64,000 nucleotides of DNA from CAILLO01 sp964579735 (GTDB taxonomy: Bacteria > Bacillota > Clostridia > Saccharofermentanales > UBA5734): assembly GCA_964579735.1 (NCBI GenBank), contig CAZOHH010000001.1, positions 56,553 to 120,552 on the forward strand, written 5' to 3'. Positions 1-9,978 of the stretch are shown in pieces. A program made the position numbers and the translations under genes. Within the stretch, counting starts at the first letter, position 1; the number at the start of each line of letters is the position of its first letter. The notes beneath the pieces were generated by a model. It did no database searches. It was not told the origin of the DNA and was given only the letters and a program-made list of their open reading frames with translations.

Positions 1-708
1 GCGTCTGGCAAGAATGGTTTCCGCGGCCTCGAAGTCCGCCGCGAAGTCGATATCGATGGAATCCTCCTCCGACATGGGGAAGGCCAGCACTTCGCCGGCC
101 AGGAAATCCCTCGTGCGGGCGAGCGTGGCTGGGCGGCAGAGGTACAGGGCGCCATTCAGCCGGTATACCGGCGGGAAGTCCTGACGTCGCGCGAAGACGG
201 ACCGGTCATAGGGGATGAGGTCGGAGATCCTACCTCGCTCGTCGACGGTCTTCAGCCACCACGGCGGGTGGTTCTCGCACACGACGGAGACGAGTCCGTC
301 GCAGTCCGGCTCGGAGAGGAGACGGGACAAGGCAGCCGTGACGTGCGCGGCATCGCGCAACGGGCTGGTCGCCTGCAGCAGCAGGAGGAGGTCCGGTTCC
401 CAACCGTCCCGACTCTTCAGGACATCCAGAACGTGCAGGACGGCGTCCACGGTCGGGCTCCGGTCGGTAGCCAGCTCGGGAGGCCGCTCGACGGTCTCCG
501 CGCCGGCGTCCAGCGCGGCAGCGGCGATGGCTTCGTCGTCGGTGCTCACCACCACGCGCATCGGATAGCCGCAGTCGAGCGCCGCTCGAAGGGTCCATTC
601 GATCAGGGGGCGACCGCAGAGGGGCTTCACGTTCTTGCCCGGAAGTCCCTTCGACCCGCCGCGGGCAGGAACTACGCAGAGGATGCGGGGAGGAGTCCCC
701 TCGCTCAT
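1..708 (-). CDS. neuA: CMP-nonulosonate (N-acylneuraminate/legionaminate) cytidylyltransferase, 3' end beyond window
   Basis: Activates a nonulosonic acid with CTP to give the CMP-sugar donor; cytoplasmic last step of the cassette. The frame starts ATG at 708 and stays open to base 1 (236 codons), so the C terminus is off the left edge. The N terminus reads MSEGTPPRILCVVPARGGSK, where PARGGSKGLPGKN is the CTP-binding signature of acylneuraminate cytidylyltransferases, followed by the family LLQATSPLRDAAHV segment. It overlaps neuB by 4 bp (ATGA), so the two are translationally coupled. Because legB and legC lie upstream, the substrate is more likely legionaminic acid (LegF role) than sialic acid; that choice is inference. 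Confidence 0.9.
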   Translation of the reverse strand, partial: MSEGTPPRILCVVPARGGSKGLPGKNVKPLCGRPLIEWTLRAALDCGYPMRVVVSTDDEAIAAAALDAGAETVERPPELATDRSPTVDAVLHVLDVLKSRDGWEPDLLLLLQATSPLRDAAHVTAALSRLLSEPDCDGLVSVVCENHPPWWLKTVDERGRISDLIPYDRSVFARRQDFPPVYRLNGALYLCRPATLARTRDFLAGEVLAFPMSEEDSIDIDFAADFEAAETILARR

Positions 709-1736
709 GGCGCGGTCCTATCGGGTTCGACGTCGTCCCACAGGACGAGATCGTCCGGCTGGAGTGCGCGCAAGGTCCTTCTACCGACGAGCTGGTCGAT
801 CTGTGCCGGCGGAATGCCGCCCGCTGGGCGCTTCACGGACAACATCGACCGTTCGATCGTCGTTCCCGCGGGGATGAGGGTCTCGGCCACGACGCTCTTT
901 CGGACCAGTTCGGCTGTCGCCGTCTCGCGCGCCGATGGCCGCTTGATTCCGTCGCCCATGGCCGCTTCGATGTGGCGGATGCCGGTGACGAGCGCCTTGA
1001 GCTCGCCGGGCTCGAGGGACATCCGGTGGTCCGGTCCAGGCAAGCCGCGGTCCAGCGTGAAATGCTTCTCCAGGACACAGGCTCCCAGCGCGACGGCGGC
1101 GAAGGAGATCTCGAGCCCTTCGGTGTGATCGGAGTAGCCCACGGGCAGGCCGAACTCGGCCGTCAACGTGGCCATGGCCGTTAGGTTCACGGAGTCGAAG
1201 GGAGCGGGGTAGTCGCTCGTGCAATGGAGCAGCGTGACGGGCACAGGTCTTCTGCCGTCCACATGGATCCAGGACAGCGCCTCGCGGATTTCCGGCAGGG
1301 TGGCCATGCCGGTCGAGACGATCAGGGGAAGCCCGAAGGAGGCGATGTGCGAAAGGAGGGGTCGATTGGTCAGTTCACCGGAGGGAACCTTGAAACGGGC
1401 GACGCCGAGAGCTCGCAATAGGTCCGCGGACGGCTCGTCGAAAGGGGTGGAGAGGAATTCGATGCCTCTCGAACGGCAGGCCTGGAAAAGTCGTCGATGC
1501 AGTTCCTCGGAGAGTTCGAGTGCCTTCAGCATCGCGAACTGGCCGTCGTCGGTCCCCGTGTTGCGTATCTGGTATCCCGCCTTCCGCGCCCTCTTCGTGA
1601 CGAGCGACTCGGCGCGGAAGGTCTGGAACTTCACGGCGTCGCAGCCGGCTTCCGCCGCCCGGTCGACCATCTCCAAGGCCAGGTCGGGGTTCCCGTTGTG
1701 GTTGACTCCCGCCTCCGCGATGATGTAAACGGCCAT
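705..1736 (-). CDS. neuB: N-acetylneuraminate/legionaminate synthase
   Basis: Condenses phosphoenolpyruvate with an N-acyl-hexosamine to form a nine-carbon nonulosonic acid. The 343-residue product has the normal family length. Residues 1-35 (MAVYIIAEAGVNHNG..., then CDAVKFQTF) are the NeuB TIM-barrel start, LSTPFDEPSADLL lies mid-barrel, and the last roughly 65 residues form the SAF (antifreeze-like) domain that closes the active site in NeuB dimers. It starts 3 bp after neuD ends and overlaps neuA by 4 bp. In a legB/legC context it would act as LegI on 2,4-diacetamido-2,4,6-trideoxymannose; the sequence itself does not separate LegI from NeuB. Confidence 0.92.
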   Translation of the reverse strand: MAVYIIAEAGVNHNGNPDLALEMVDRAAEAGCDAVKFQTFRAESLVTKRARKAGYQIRNTGTDDGQFAMLKALELSEELHRRLFQACRSRGIEFLSTPFDEPSADLLRALGVARFKVPSGELTNRPLLSHIASFGLPLIVSTGMATLPEIREALSWIHVDGRRPVPVTLLHCTSDYPAPFDSVNLTAMATLTAEFGLPVGYSDHTEGLEISFAAVALGACVLEKHFTLDRGLPGPDHRMSLEPGELKALVTGIRHIEAAMGDGIKRPSARETATAELVRKSVVAETLIPAGTTIERSMLSVKRPAGGIPPAQIDQLVGRRTLRALQPDDLVLWDDVEPDRTAP

Positions 1737-1739
1737 GCC

Positions 1740-2393
1740 TCAGCCCTTCTCTTCCATGTTCCTGGCGGGAACTCCGGCGACGCGCACGTCATCCGGAACG
1801 TCCCGCGTGACGACCGCGCCTGCCGCGACCACGCACCGGTCTCCGACGCGGACTCCAGGCAGCACGACGGCGAGGGATCCCACCAGCGTGTCCGAGCCGA
1901 CCTTGGCCTGGCCGGACAGGACCGCTCCCGGCCCGATGAGCGTGTTGTCTCCGACCTGGCAACCATGTTCGACGATGCACCCGGTGTTTAGGACGGCGAG
2001 CCGTCCAACGGTCGCACCGGCGTTGATGATGGCCCCCGCCATGACCGCGGCCCCTTCCCCGATGCGGACCGAGCGCGATACGACGGCCGAGGGATGGACG
2101 AGCGTCCGGAAGGGCAACCCCAGAAGATCCAGTCGACGGACGACCTCCGTTCGACGGACCATGTCTCGGCCCGATCCCACTCCGACGACCAGCGCCAGAG
2201 GTTCCTTGTCCGCGATCCGTCGTATGTCGGCGTCGCTCCCGAGAATGGGCAGTCCGCAGAACGAAACCTCTTCGGAACCAGGCCGGTCGGTACAGCCGAG
2301 GACGTCCGGAAGCAGCCCGCAGACCTCGAGGAGATCGACGAGCACCGAAGCGTGCCCACCACAGCCGACCAGTAGGATCCTCTCCTCATTCAT
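1740..2393 (-). CDS. neuD: NeuD/PglD/LegH-type sugar N- or O-acetyltransferase
   Basis: A 217-residue acetyltransferase with a Rossmann-like N-terminal half (ILLVGCGGHASVLVDLL, residues 5-21) and a C-terminal left-handed beta-helix of hexapeptide repeats (IGEGAAVMAGAIINAG and onward), ending in the usual AGVPAR tail. This is the layout of PglD/NeuD. In legionaminic acid synthesis such an enzyme (LegH) acetylates the 4-amino group made by LegC; in sialic acid clusters NeuD O-acetylates. The LegH role is inferred from the neighbours. The start at 2393 removes a 30-residue upstream extension with no family similarity; the gene overlaps the end of neuC by 8 bp. Confidence 0.85.
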   Translation of the reverse strand: MNEERILLVGCGGHASVLVDLLEVCGLLPDVLGCTDRPGSEEVSFCGLPILGSDADIRRIADKEPLALVVGVGSGRDMVRRTEVVRRLDLLGLPFRTLVHPSAVVSRSVRIGEGAAVMAGAIINAGATVGRLAVLNTGCIVEHGCQVGDNTLIGPGAVLSGQAKVGSDTLVGSLAVVLPGVRVGDRCVVAAGAVVTRDVPDDVRVAGVPARNMEEKG

Positions 2394-3567
2394 CTTCGAA
2401 CACCAGCCTTTTCCGAAGCAGCCGCGCATAGTCGGCGTCGCGCAGCACGGCAAGGACCTTCTCCGATGTGCGTCCGTCACCATAGGGATTCACCACGTCC
2501 GCGGCCTTCGCGCGGAAGGAGTCCGACAGCGCCAGCTGGAGGGCCGTTGCGATGTCGGCGCTCCGGCAGGGCACATGGAGCACGTTGGCTCCATGCAGGC
2601 GGCCTTTCTGTCGGTCGCCGACGTCGACGACCGGCAAGCCGAAGGAGGCGGCCTCGACGATGCCCGACGAGGAGTTTCCCACCATGCATCGGCAGTTCCG
2701 CAGGCTGTCCAGGTAGTTCTTCGACCCGAGGTTCTGGTGGAAATGCAGCCGGGAGTGGGTTGCGGCGAATGCCTCGATGCGCGCGTTGATCGAGAGACCG
2801 TCCGCATCGGCGCCCGTTCCGGTGAGCAATGCGTGAAGACCGGTCGCGTCAAGCGCGTGGAGCCACTCGTCCAGTTCCGAAAGGGGCGTCGTCCCTTCCA
2901 CGGTCCGCACGGTCGCAGGGTGGAAGGTACCGAGGAGTATCGGTTCGTCGAGAGGCAGTCCATAGCGGCGTGCCCAGGTCTTCGGGTCGGGGGGTGGAAG
3001 GTGCTGGATCCACTCCAGGCCGGGAGCGCCGACGACCGTCACGCGCCAGGTCTCCTCCCCCATCCGGCGGAGGTTCCGGGCATAGGCTTCGGTGGCAGGA
3101 AGGTGGAGGTGGCTGAGTTTCGTGATGGCGTGCCGGTACTGCTCGTCGATGGCACCCTCGGTGGTCTCGCCGCCATGGAGGTGCGCAACGGGAACGTTGA
3201 GCGGCAAGGCGGCGGCCGCCGCCGCGAAAATCTCGAAGCGGTCCCCGAGGAGGAGAACGAGGTCGGGGCGGAGCGTGTCGTAAGCGGCAGCGAAGCCGGC
3301 CAGCGCGGTGCCGCAGGCGGTCGCGACGTCGAGGGGGCGGTCCCCGGTCTGGTTCGTGTCGATTCGGGCGGCGGCAGGGAACCCGTCCTCTTCGACCTGG
3401 CGCCAGGTCTCTCCGAGTCCGGCCATGAGGTGGCCCCCGGTCACCAGCGTCAGCAGTTCGAAGTCGTCCGCTTCCTGCAGGGCCTTCAGGATCCAGCGAA
3501 GGAGTCCATAGTCGGCGCGGGTCCCTGTGACGACGGCAATGCGCCGTCTCTTCGGCGAGCCGGTCAT
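2386..3567 (-). CDS. neuC: UDP-N-acetylglucosamine 2-epimerase, hydrolysing (NeuC/LegG)
   Basis: Converts a UDP-N-acetyl-hexosamine to the free mannosamine-type sugar plus UDP, supplying the NeuB substrate. The 393-residue product has the family start RRRIAVVTGTRADYGLLR, the conserved LLLGDRFE and AHLHGGETTEGAIDE segments with the active-site Asp/Glu/His set, and the MVGNSSSGIVEA uridine-phosphate loop. The start at 3567 was chosen because it lies in a 4-bp ATGA overlap with the preceding aminotransferase and because the frame upstream lacks similarity. Next to legB/legC it most likely acts on UDP-2,4-diacetamido-trideoxyglucose (LegG); that is inference. Confidence 0.92.
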   Translation of the reverse strand: MTGSPKRRRIAVVTGTRADYGLLRWILKALQEADDFELLTLVTGGHLMAGLGETWRQVEEDGFPAAARIDTNQTGDRPLDVATACGTALAGFAAAYDTLRPDLVLLLGDRFEIFAAAAAALPLNVPVAHLHGGETTEGAIDEQYRHAITKLSHLHLPATEAYARNLRRMGEETWRVTVVGAPGLEWIQHLPPPDPKTWARRYGLPLDEPILLGTFHPATVRTVEGTTPLSELDEWLHALDATGLHALLTGTGADADGLSINARIEAFAATHSRLHFHQNLGSKNYLDSLRNCRCMVGNSSSGIVEAASFGLPVVDVGDRQKGRLHGANVLHVPCRSADIATALQLALSDSFRAKAADVVNPYGDGRTSEKVLAVLRDADYARLLRKRLVFEDE

Positions 3568-4691
3568 GGGACGACGCTCCGGATCGCGGCACAGATCCGG
3601 TCGATGCTCTCGTCGGGAAGCCCGACGGTGCTGGGCAGGCTGATCCCGTGTCCGGCGAGGTAGGTCGTGGAGGTCATGTCGTCGGCGGGAAAGCCGCGGT
3701 AGGGCGGCATGACATGGAGCGGACGGAAGAAGGGGCGGCATTCGATCCCGGCCGCCACGAGCCGGGCGATCAGGGTGCCGGCATCGATAGGAAAGGCTTC
3801 CTCCAGGACGATGCCGAAAAGCCAGCAGCAGTTGTCGACCCCATCGACCTCCGGCATGAGCGCGATTCCAGGGACTCCGGAAAGACCGGCGCGATACCGC
3901 TCAGCCTGCCGTTTCTTCTCGTGGAGCCGTCCTTCGATGCCTTCGAGCTGCGCGACGCCCAGCGCGGCCAGGACGTTCGGCATGCGGTAGTTGTACCCGA
4001 CGTCGGCATGCTCCATGGCGCCGTCCGGGGTCATGCTCTTGGCCTGGTTGGACAGGTACTTGCCGCGCCGGACCGTTTCCGGATCCATCGAGACGAGCAT
4101 TCCACCGGCTCCGGTCGTGAGCAGTTTGTTGCCGTTGAAGCTGAAGGCTCCGTAGTCGCCGATCGTGCCGGTGTGACGGAAGGCTCCGTCCGCACTGCGG
4201 ATGCGGGTGCCCAGGGACTCGGTCGCGTCCTCGACGACGGCGAAGCCATGCAGGCTCCGCAGGGCCAGAAGTGCATCCATGTCGACCGCGTTGCCGTATA
4301 GGTGGACCGGAATCACGGCGCGGGTGCGCGGCGTGATCAGGGCACGGCATTTCTCGACATCCAGAACCCATGTGTCCCGCCGCACGTCGCAGAAGACCGG
4401 CGTCGCTCCGACATATAGGATGGGGTTCACGCTGGCCACGAAGGTCATCGAGGGGACGATCACCTCGTCTCCGGGGCCGATGCCGAGCATCTGCAGGGCG
4501 AGGAGAAGCGCGGACGTGCCGTTCATCGTGACGATCGCGCCGGGGGTGCCGAGATACGCGGCGAACTCCCGTTCGAACCGGTCGACATAGCTTCCCACCG
4601 AAGAGACCCAGTTGGTATCGAGGCAATCCTTGACATAGGACCACTCGTTGCCGTACAGGCTGGGGACGCAGAGAGGGATGCGTTCGGCCAT
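3564..4691 (-). CDS. legC: LegC-type PLP-dependent nucleotide-sugar aminotransferase (DegT/DnrJ/EryC1)
   Basis: Transfers an amino group to C4 of the 4-keto sugar nucleotide made by the upstream dehydratase. The 375-residue protein begins with the LegC-like MAERIPLCVPSLYGNEWSYV, has the DEVIVPSMTFVASVNPI cofactor-site segment, VVEDATESLG with the PLP-contacting Asp near 155, and FSFNGNKLLTTGAGG with the Schiff-base Lys at about 189. It starts 12 bp downstream of the legB stop and overlaps neuC by 4 bp. The family includes perosamine and bacillosamine aminotransferases; the extended N terminus and the cassette favour LegC. Confidence 0.88.
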   Translation of the reverse strand: MAERIPLCVPSLYGNEWSYVKDCLDTNWVSSVGSYVDRFEREFAAYLGTPGAIVTMNGTSALLLALQMLGIGPGDEVIVPSMTFVASVNPILYVGATPVFCDVRRDTWVLDVEKCRALITPRTRAVIPVHLYGNAVDMDALLALRSLHGFAVVEDATESLGTRIRSADGAFRHTGTIGDYGAFSFNGNKLLTTGAGGMLVSMDPETVRRGKYLSNQAKSMTPDGAMEHADVGYNYRMPNVLAALGVAQLEGIEGRLHEKKRQAERYRAGLSGVPGIALMPEVDGVDNCCWLFGIVLEEAFPIDAGTLIARLVAAGIECRPFFRPLHVMPPYRGFPADDMTSTTYLAGHGISLPSTVGLPDESIDRICAAIRSVVP

Positions 4692-4703
4692 GTTTCCTCC
4701 CGC

Positions 4704-5696
4704 CTACAGGTTGTACTGGCCGGGCTTGTACCGGTCGAGGTTGCCGCGCATCCATTCGACCGTCTCCGACAGGCCCTGTTCGAGGGTGTAGGCCGGCGTC
4801 CACCCCGCACGCACGCGGGCGAGCGTCGCGTCGCACTGCAGCCGCTCCACCTCGCTGTTTTCCGGGCGCACGCGCTCCGCATCGCTTTCGATTTCAGCCT
4901 TCGACCCGCACAGGCGGAGGATGGCGTGAGCAAGATCGCCGATCGAGACTTCGCGGCCCGAACCGATGTTGGTCACCTTCCCTATGCAGGCGTCGGATTC
5001 GGCGATCTTCACGAAACCCTCGACGGTGTCCTTCACGAAATTCATGTCGCGGAGCGGACGCAAGGAGCCAAGGTGGATCGTGGAGGTGTCCGACAGGGCC
5101 TGCACGATCACGGTCGGAATCACGGCGCGGGCCGACTGTCTCGGACCGTACGTGTTGAACGGGCGTATCGTGGCGACTGGAAGGCCGAAGGAGCGATGGA
5201 AGCTCTCGGCCAGCATGTCGGCGCCGATCTTGCTCGCGGAATAGGGAGACTGGCCCTGGAGCGGGTGCTTCTCGTCGATCGGCACATAGAGCGCGGAGCC
5301 GTAGGTTTCGCTCGTCGAGGTATGGACCAGGCGTTCCACGCCGGCTTCTCGGGCTGCCTGGAGTACGTTCAGCGTCCCGACGACATTGGTCTGGACATAG
5401 GAGGAGGGGGCGTGGTAGGAGTAGGGGATCGCGATCAGCGCCGCGAGGTGGAACACGGTGTGCATGCCCTTGGAGATCGTCCGCAGGAAGCCTTCGTCGC
5501 GGACGTCGCCGGCGTGGACCGTCAAGGCAGATTTCACCCGAGGGTCGATCGTGTCGAGCCAGCCCCAGGAGTTGAACGAATTGTAGAGGACCAGTGCATG
5601 GACGTCGGCTCCGAGGGCGACCATCCGCTCCGTCAGGTGGCTCCCGATGAAGCCGTCAGCGCCTGTGACGAGTACTTTCCTGCCCTTCCAGTCCAT
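4704..5696 (-). CDS. legB: LegB-type NAD-dependent UDP-GlcNAc 4,6-dehydratase
   Basis: Extended short-chain dehydrogenase that would form the 4-keto-6-deoxy intermediate opening the legionaminic acid pathway. The 330-residue protein has the Rossmann motif TGADGFIGSH (11-20), the acidic/Asp turn ADVHALVLYNSFNSWGWLD (30-48) seen in LegB, the THTS-like TSTSETYG segment and the catalytic YSASK (Tyr152, Lys156). It is the first gene of the six-gene minus-strand cassette, directly behind a promoter at 5737-5766. Alternatives within the SDR family (GDP-mannose or dTDP-glucose dehydratase) fit less well. Confidence 0.88.
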   Translation of the reverse strand: MDWKGRKVLVTGADGFIGSHLTERMVALGADVHALVLYNSFNSWGWLDTIDPRVKSALTVHAGDVRDEGFLRTISKGMHTVFHLAALIAIPYSYHAPSSYVQTNVVGTLNVLQAAREAGVERLVHTSTSETYGSALYVPIDEKHPLQGQSPYSASKIGADMLAESFHRSFGLPVATIRPFNTYGPRQSARAVIPTVIVQALSDTSTIHLGSLRPLRDMNFVKDTVEGFVKIAESDACIGKVTNIGSGREVSIGDLAHAILRLCGSKAEIESDAERVRPENSEVERLQCDATLARVRAGWTPAYTLEQGLSETVEWMRGNLDRYKPGQYNL

Positions 5697-5736
5697 CTAG
5701 CCCCCCGGTCCTATCCATTGTCCTGTAAACTCATGT

Positions 5737-5766
5737 ATTATATACCACAGGGGACGACACCGACAA
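5737..5766 (-). promoter_or_regulatory. Promoter of the legB operon in the divergent spacer
   Basis: On the minus strand, TTGTCG (5761-5766) is separated by 18 bp from TATAAT (5737-5742), close to the sigma-70/SigA consensus. It lies in the unusually AT-rich stretch of the 105-bp spacer between legB and the divergent glycosyltransferase gene. The same stretch also carries plus-strand TATATA-like hexamers, so the two transcription units may share a divergent control region. Confidence 0.6.
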
Positions 5767-5801
5767 TTCTCGCCCAAGCCCAGAACCGCCCGGAGGACCA
5801 T

Positions 5802-6856
5802 ATGGGACCTTCAACCAACTCCAGAACGACTCCTCTCGTCTCGCTCCTCGTCCCGCTGTACCAGGAGCGCGGCTTCATCGAGGCGTTGTGCGCCTCCCTC
5901 GACCAGCAGACATTTCCCGCCGATCGGCTCGAGGTCTTCTTCCTCGACGGCGGTTCCACCGACGGCACCCGCGAATATCTCGCGCAGCGCGTCTTCGCCT
6001 GCCGCGCCCGCGTCGTCGACAACCCCCGTCGGCTCCAGGTCCACGCCCTGAACGAAGGGCTGCGCCTTGCGGCCGGAACATATGTCGTCCGCTGGGACGC
6101 GCATGCGTACTATGCACCCGACTACATCGAGCGTTGCATCGCCCTGCTCGAAGAGGACCCGACGGTCCGGAACTGCGGCGGTCCGATGCTGGCGGTCGGA
6201 TACGACTTCGCTTCCGAAGTCATCGCCGACATCCTCAACTCCCCGCTCGGGGTCGGTTCCGCGCGATACCGCTATGCGAAGGAGCGGATGGAGGCCGACA
6301 CCGTCTTCCTGGGCGCCTTCCGCCGTTCGGACCTGCTGGCCGCCGGCGGCTGGAATGGGGACTTCGCCGTCGCCGAGGACATGGAACTCTCCCTGCGTCT
6401 CAAGAAACGCCTCGGGGGACGCTTCCTCGTCGACCCCGAAATCCGCGTGGAGTATCGCCCGAGGAATTCGATCTCCCGCTTCGCGTTCCAGTACCACCAA
6501 TACGGCCGGTATCGCATCCGCCTCGCGGGAATCCACCCGGAAGCGCTTCGTTGGACCCATGGGCTCCCCATCCTGCTTCTTCCTGCGACCGCGATCGGAC
6601 TCGGGGTCGGATCGTGGCTCCTTCTCGCCGGCTCCCCCTGGGCCTGGCTGTTCCTATCCCCGCTCCTGATGTACGCGCTGTATGCCGTGACGGCTTCCGC
6701 GCTTCTCGCAAAGGCGCACCGGCCGCGGCAGGGCGGCTTCCTGAAACGCATGGCGTATGGCGCGGCGTGTCTGGGCGCCATGCACTTCAGTTGGTCCGTC
6801 GGTGCGCTGCACGGTATCCTGGACCGGATCGGGAAAAGGAAACCGAACGGAGCGGT

Positions 6857-6860
<4 letters not shown>
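5802..6860 (+). CDS. Membrane-associated family 2 glycosyltransferase (ExoA-like)
   Basis: Predicted inverting glycosyltransferase of 352 residues. The GT-A domain starts VSLLVPLYQERGFIEALCAS, has the DGGSTDGT turn near residue 50, the metal-binding WDAHAYY (DXD-like) motif near 100, and the acceptor-loop AEDMELSLR (ED) near 195. Two or three hydrophobic segments follow in the C-terminal third (about 250-330), as in succinoglycan ExoA proteins. A CGGAGGAC Shine-Dalgarno sits 4-5 bp before the ATG. The gene is divergent from legB and its TAG overlaps the TAG of rmd on the other strand within one CTAG. The sugar transferred cannot be told from sequence. Confidence 0.85.
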
Positions 6861-8850
<1,990 letters not shown>

Positions 8851-9933
8851 CTATCGGTAGGTGATGGTGCGGTTCAGCACGAACTGGATGCCGGAAACCG
8901 CCACCAGAACGACCGCCTTCAGCAGGTACAGGTCCACTTGGGTCTTCAGAAGGGAGATGGTGGCTGTCGAAAGGGCTAAGCCGAAGAGACAGACCGCGCC
9001 ATAGGTGAGGAACCGGCGAAGCAGCCGGTCTGATTTGCGGAAATTGAGGAAGGTGTTCGTGAGAAAGGTGAAGGCGAAGCCACAGAGTCCGCCGAGGACG
9101 TTCGCGGCCTCCGGGGTAGCCAGGCTGCCCGCCGTGACGAGGGTGAAGACTCCGAAGTCGATGCCGGCGGCGACGACTCCGAAGAGCCCATACAGGAACA
9201 GGTTGCGGAGGATCTTCGCGGCGGGTTGCGACCGGTTTCCGAAGAACCTCTCCAAGGTGAGCCGGAAAAGACTTCGGATGTAGCTCGCGATGAAGGGCAG
9301 CAGGCGGCGCTTCGAGTCCCCGAAGACCCGCTTGCGGAAGGAGATCGGGACTTCCCCGATGCGGAGGCCGCGGTTGCGAAGGCGCATCTTCAACAGGACT
9401 TCCTGGAGGACGTCGTAGTTCACGCACGACAGTTCGACCTGTTTCAGCTGGGCCGTATCGTACATGCGGTAATCCGTGGAGACGTCGTGGGCACGGATGC
9501 CGAGGCAGAGGCGGAAGGCCGCGTTGAGCGTCTTCGACATGAGGATCGAAAGCTTCGAGTCGTGCGTCTCCCCGCCGCGCACGTAGCGGGAGCCTATGAC
9601 GACGTCGCACCCGTCCTCGACGAATTTCCGATGGATGTCCGGGATGTACGACGGGTCGTGGGAGCCGTCGCTGTCGAGGATGAGGAAGCGGTCCATCCCC
9701 GCATGCCGGATGCCCGTGCGGAAGGCTCCTCCGAAACCTTGGGATTCCTGGTTCAGGTAGACCGCCCCGGCTTCTCGGCAGACGTCCGGCGTGTCATCGA
9801 GCGGCGTCGCCGTGTCCACGACGAGGATTTCGAACGGTTCCCCGATACCCTCGAGCTGCGACCTCACCTTCGGCAGGAGAAAGCGGAGATTTTCCGCCTC
9901 CTTGTATGCCAGCAGCACTGCGCTGATTCCCAT
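8851..9933 (-). CDS. Polyprenyl-phosphate glycosyltransferase fused to a GtrA-like membrane domain
   Basis: Residues 1 to about 240 are a GT2 (dolichyl-phosphate mannose synthase-like) domain: ISAVLLAYKEAENLRFLLPK, VVDTATPLDDT, DSDGSHDPSYIPD (DXD) and the QEVLLKMRLR region. Residues from about 245 to 360 form four hydrophobic helices of the GtrA family (YGLFGVVAAGIDFGVFTLV and onward, ending FVLNRTITYR). Such proteins make and flip undecaprenyl-phosphate sugars for extracytoplasmic glycan modification. Start ATG at 9933 sits 8 bp behind an AAGGGAAGG ribosome site; a GTG 6 bp upstream is too close to that site. A second copy of this architecture lies at 27162-28214. Confidence 0.85.
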   Translation of the reverse strand: MGISAVLLAYKEAENLRFLLPKVRSQLEGIGEPFEILVVDTATPLDDTPDVCREAGAVYLNQESQGFGGAFRTGIRHAGMDRFLILDSDGSHDPSYIPDIHRKFVEDGCDVVIGSRYVRGGETHDSKLSILMSKTLNAAFRLCLGIRAHDVSTDYRMYDTAQLKQVELSCVNYDVLQEVLLKMRLRNRGLRIGEVPISFRKRVFGDSKRRLLPFIASYIRSLFRLTLERFFGNRSQPAAKILRNLFLYGLFGVVAAGIDFGVFTLVTAGSLATPEAANVLGGLCGFAFTFLTNTFLNFRKSDRLLRRFLTYGAVCLFGLALSTATISLLKTQVDLYLLKAVVLVAVSGIQFVLNRTITYR

Positions 9934-9978
9934 GGGCACCTTCCCTTCCCTTCCCTGCCGGACGAATCCGGTGTTCCG

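Noticed and set aside
1..5696. Plain sialic acid (Neu5Ac) synthesis cluster.
   Set aside because: LegB- and LegC-type dehydratase and aminotransferase genes lead the same operon and would have no role in Neu5Ac synthesis.
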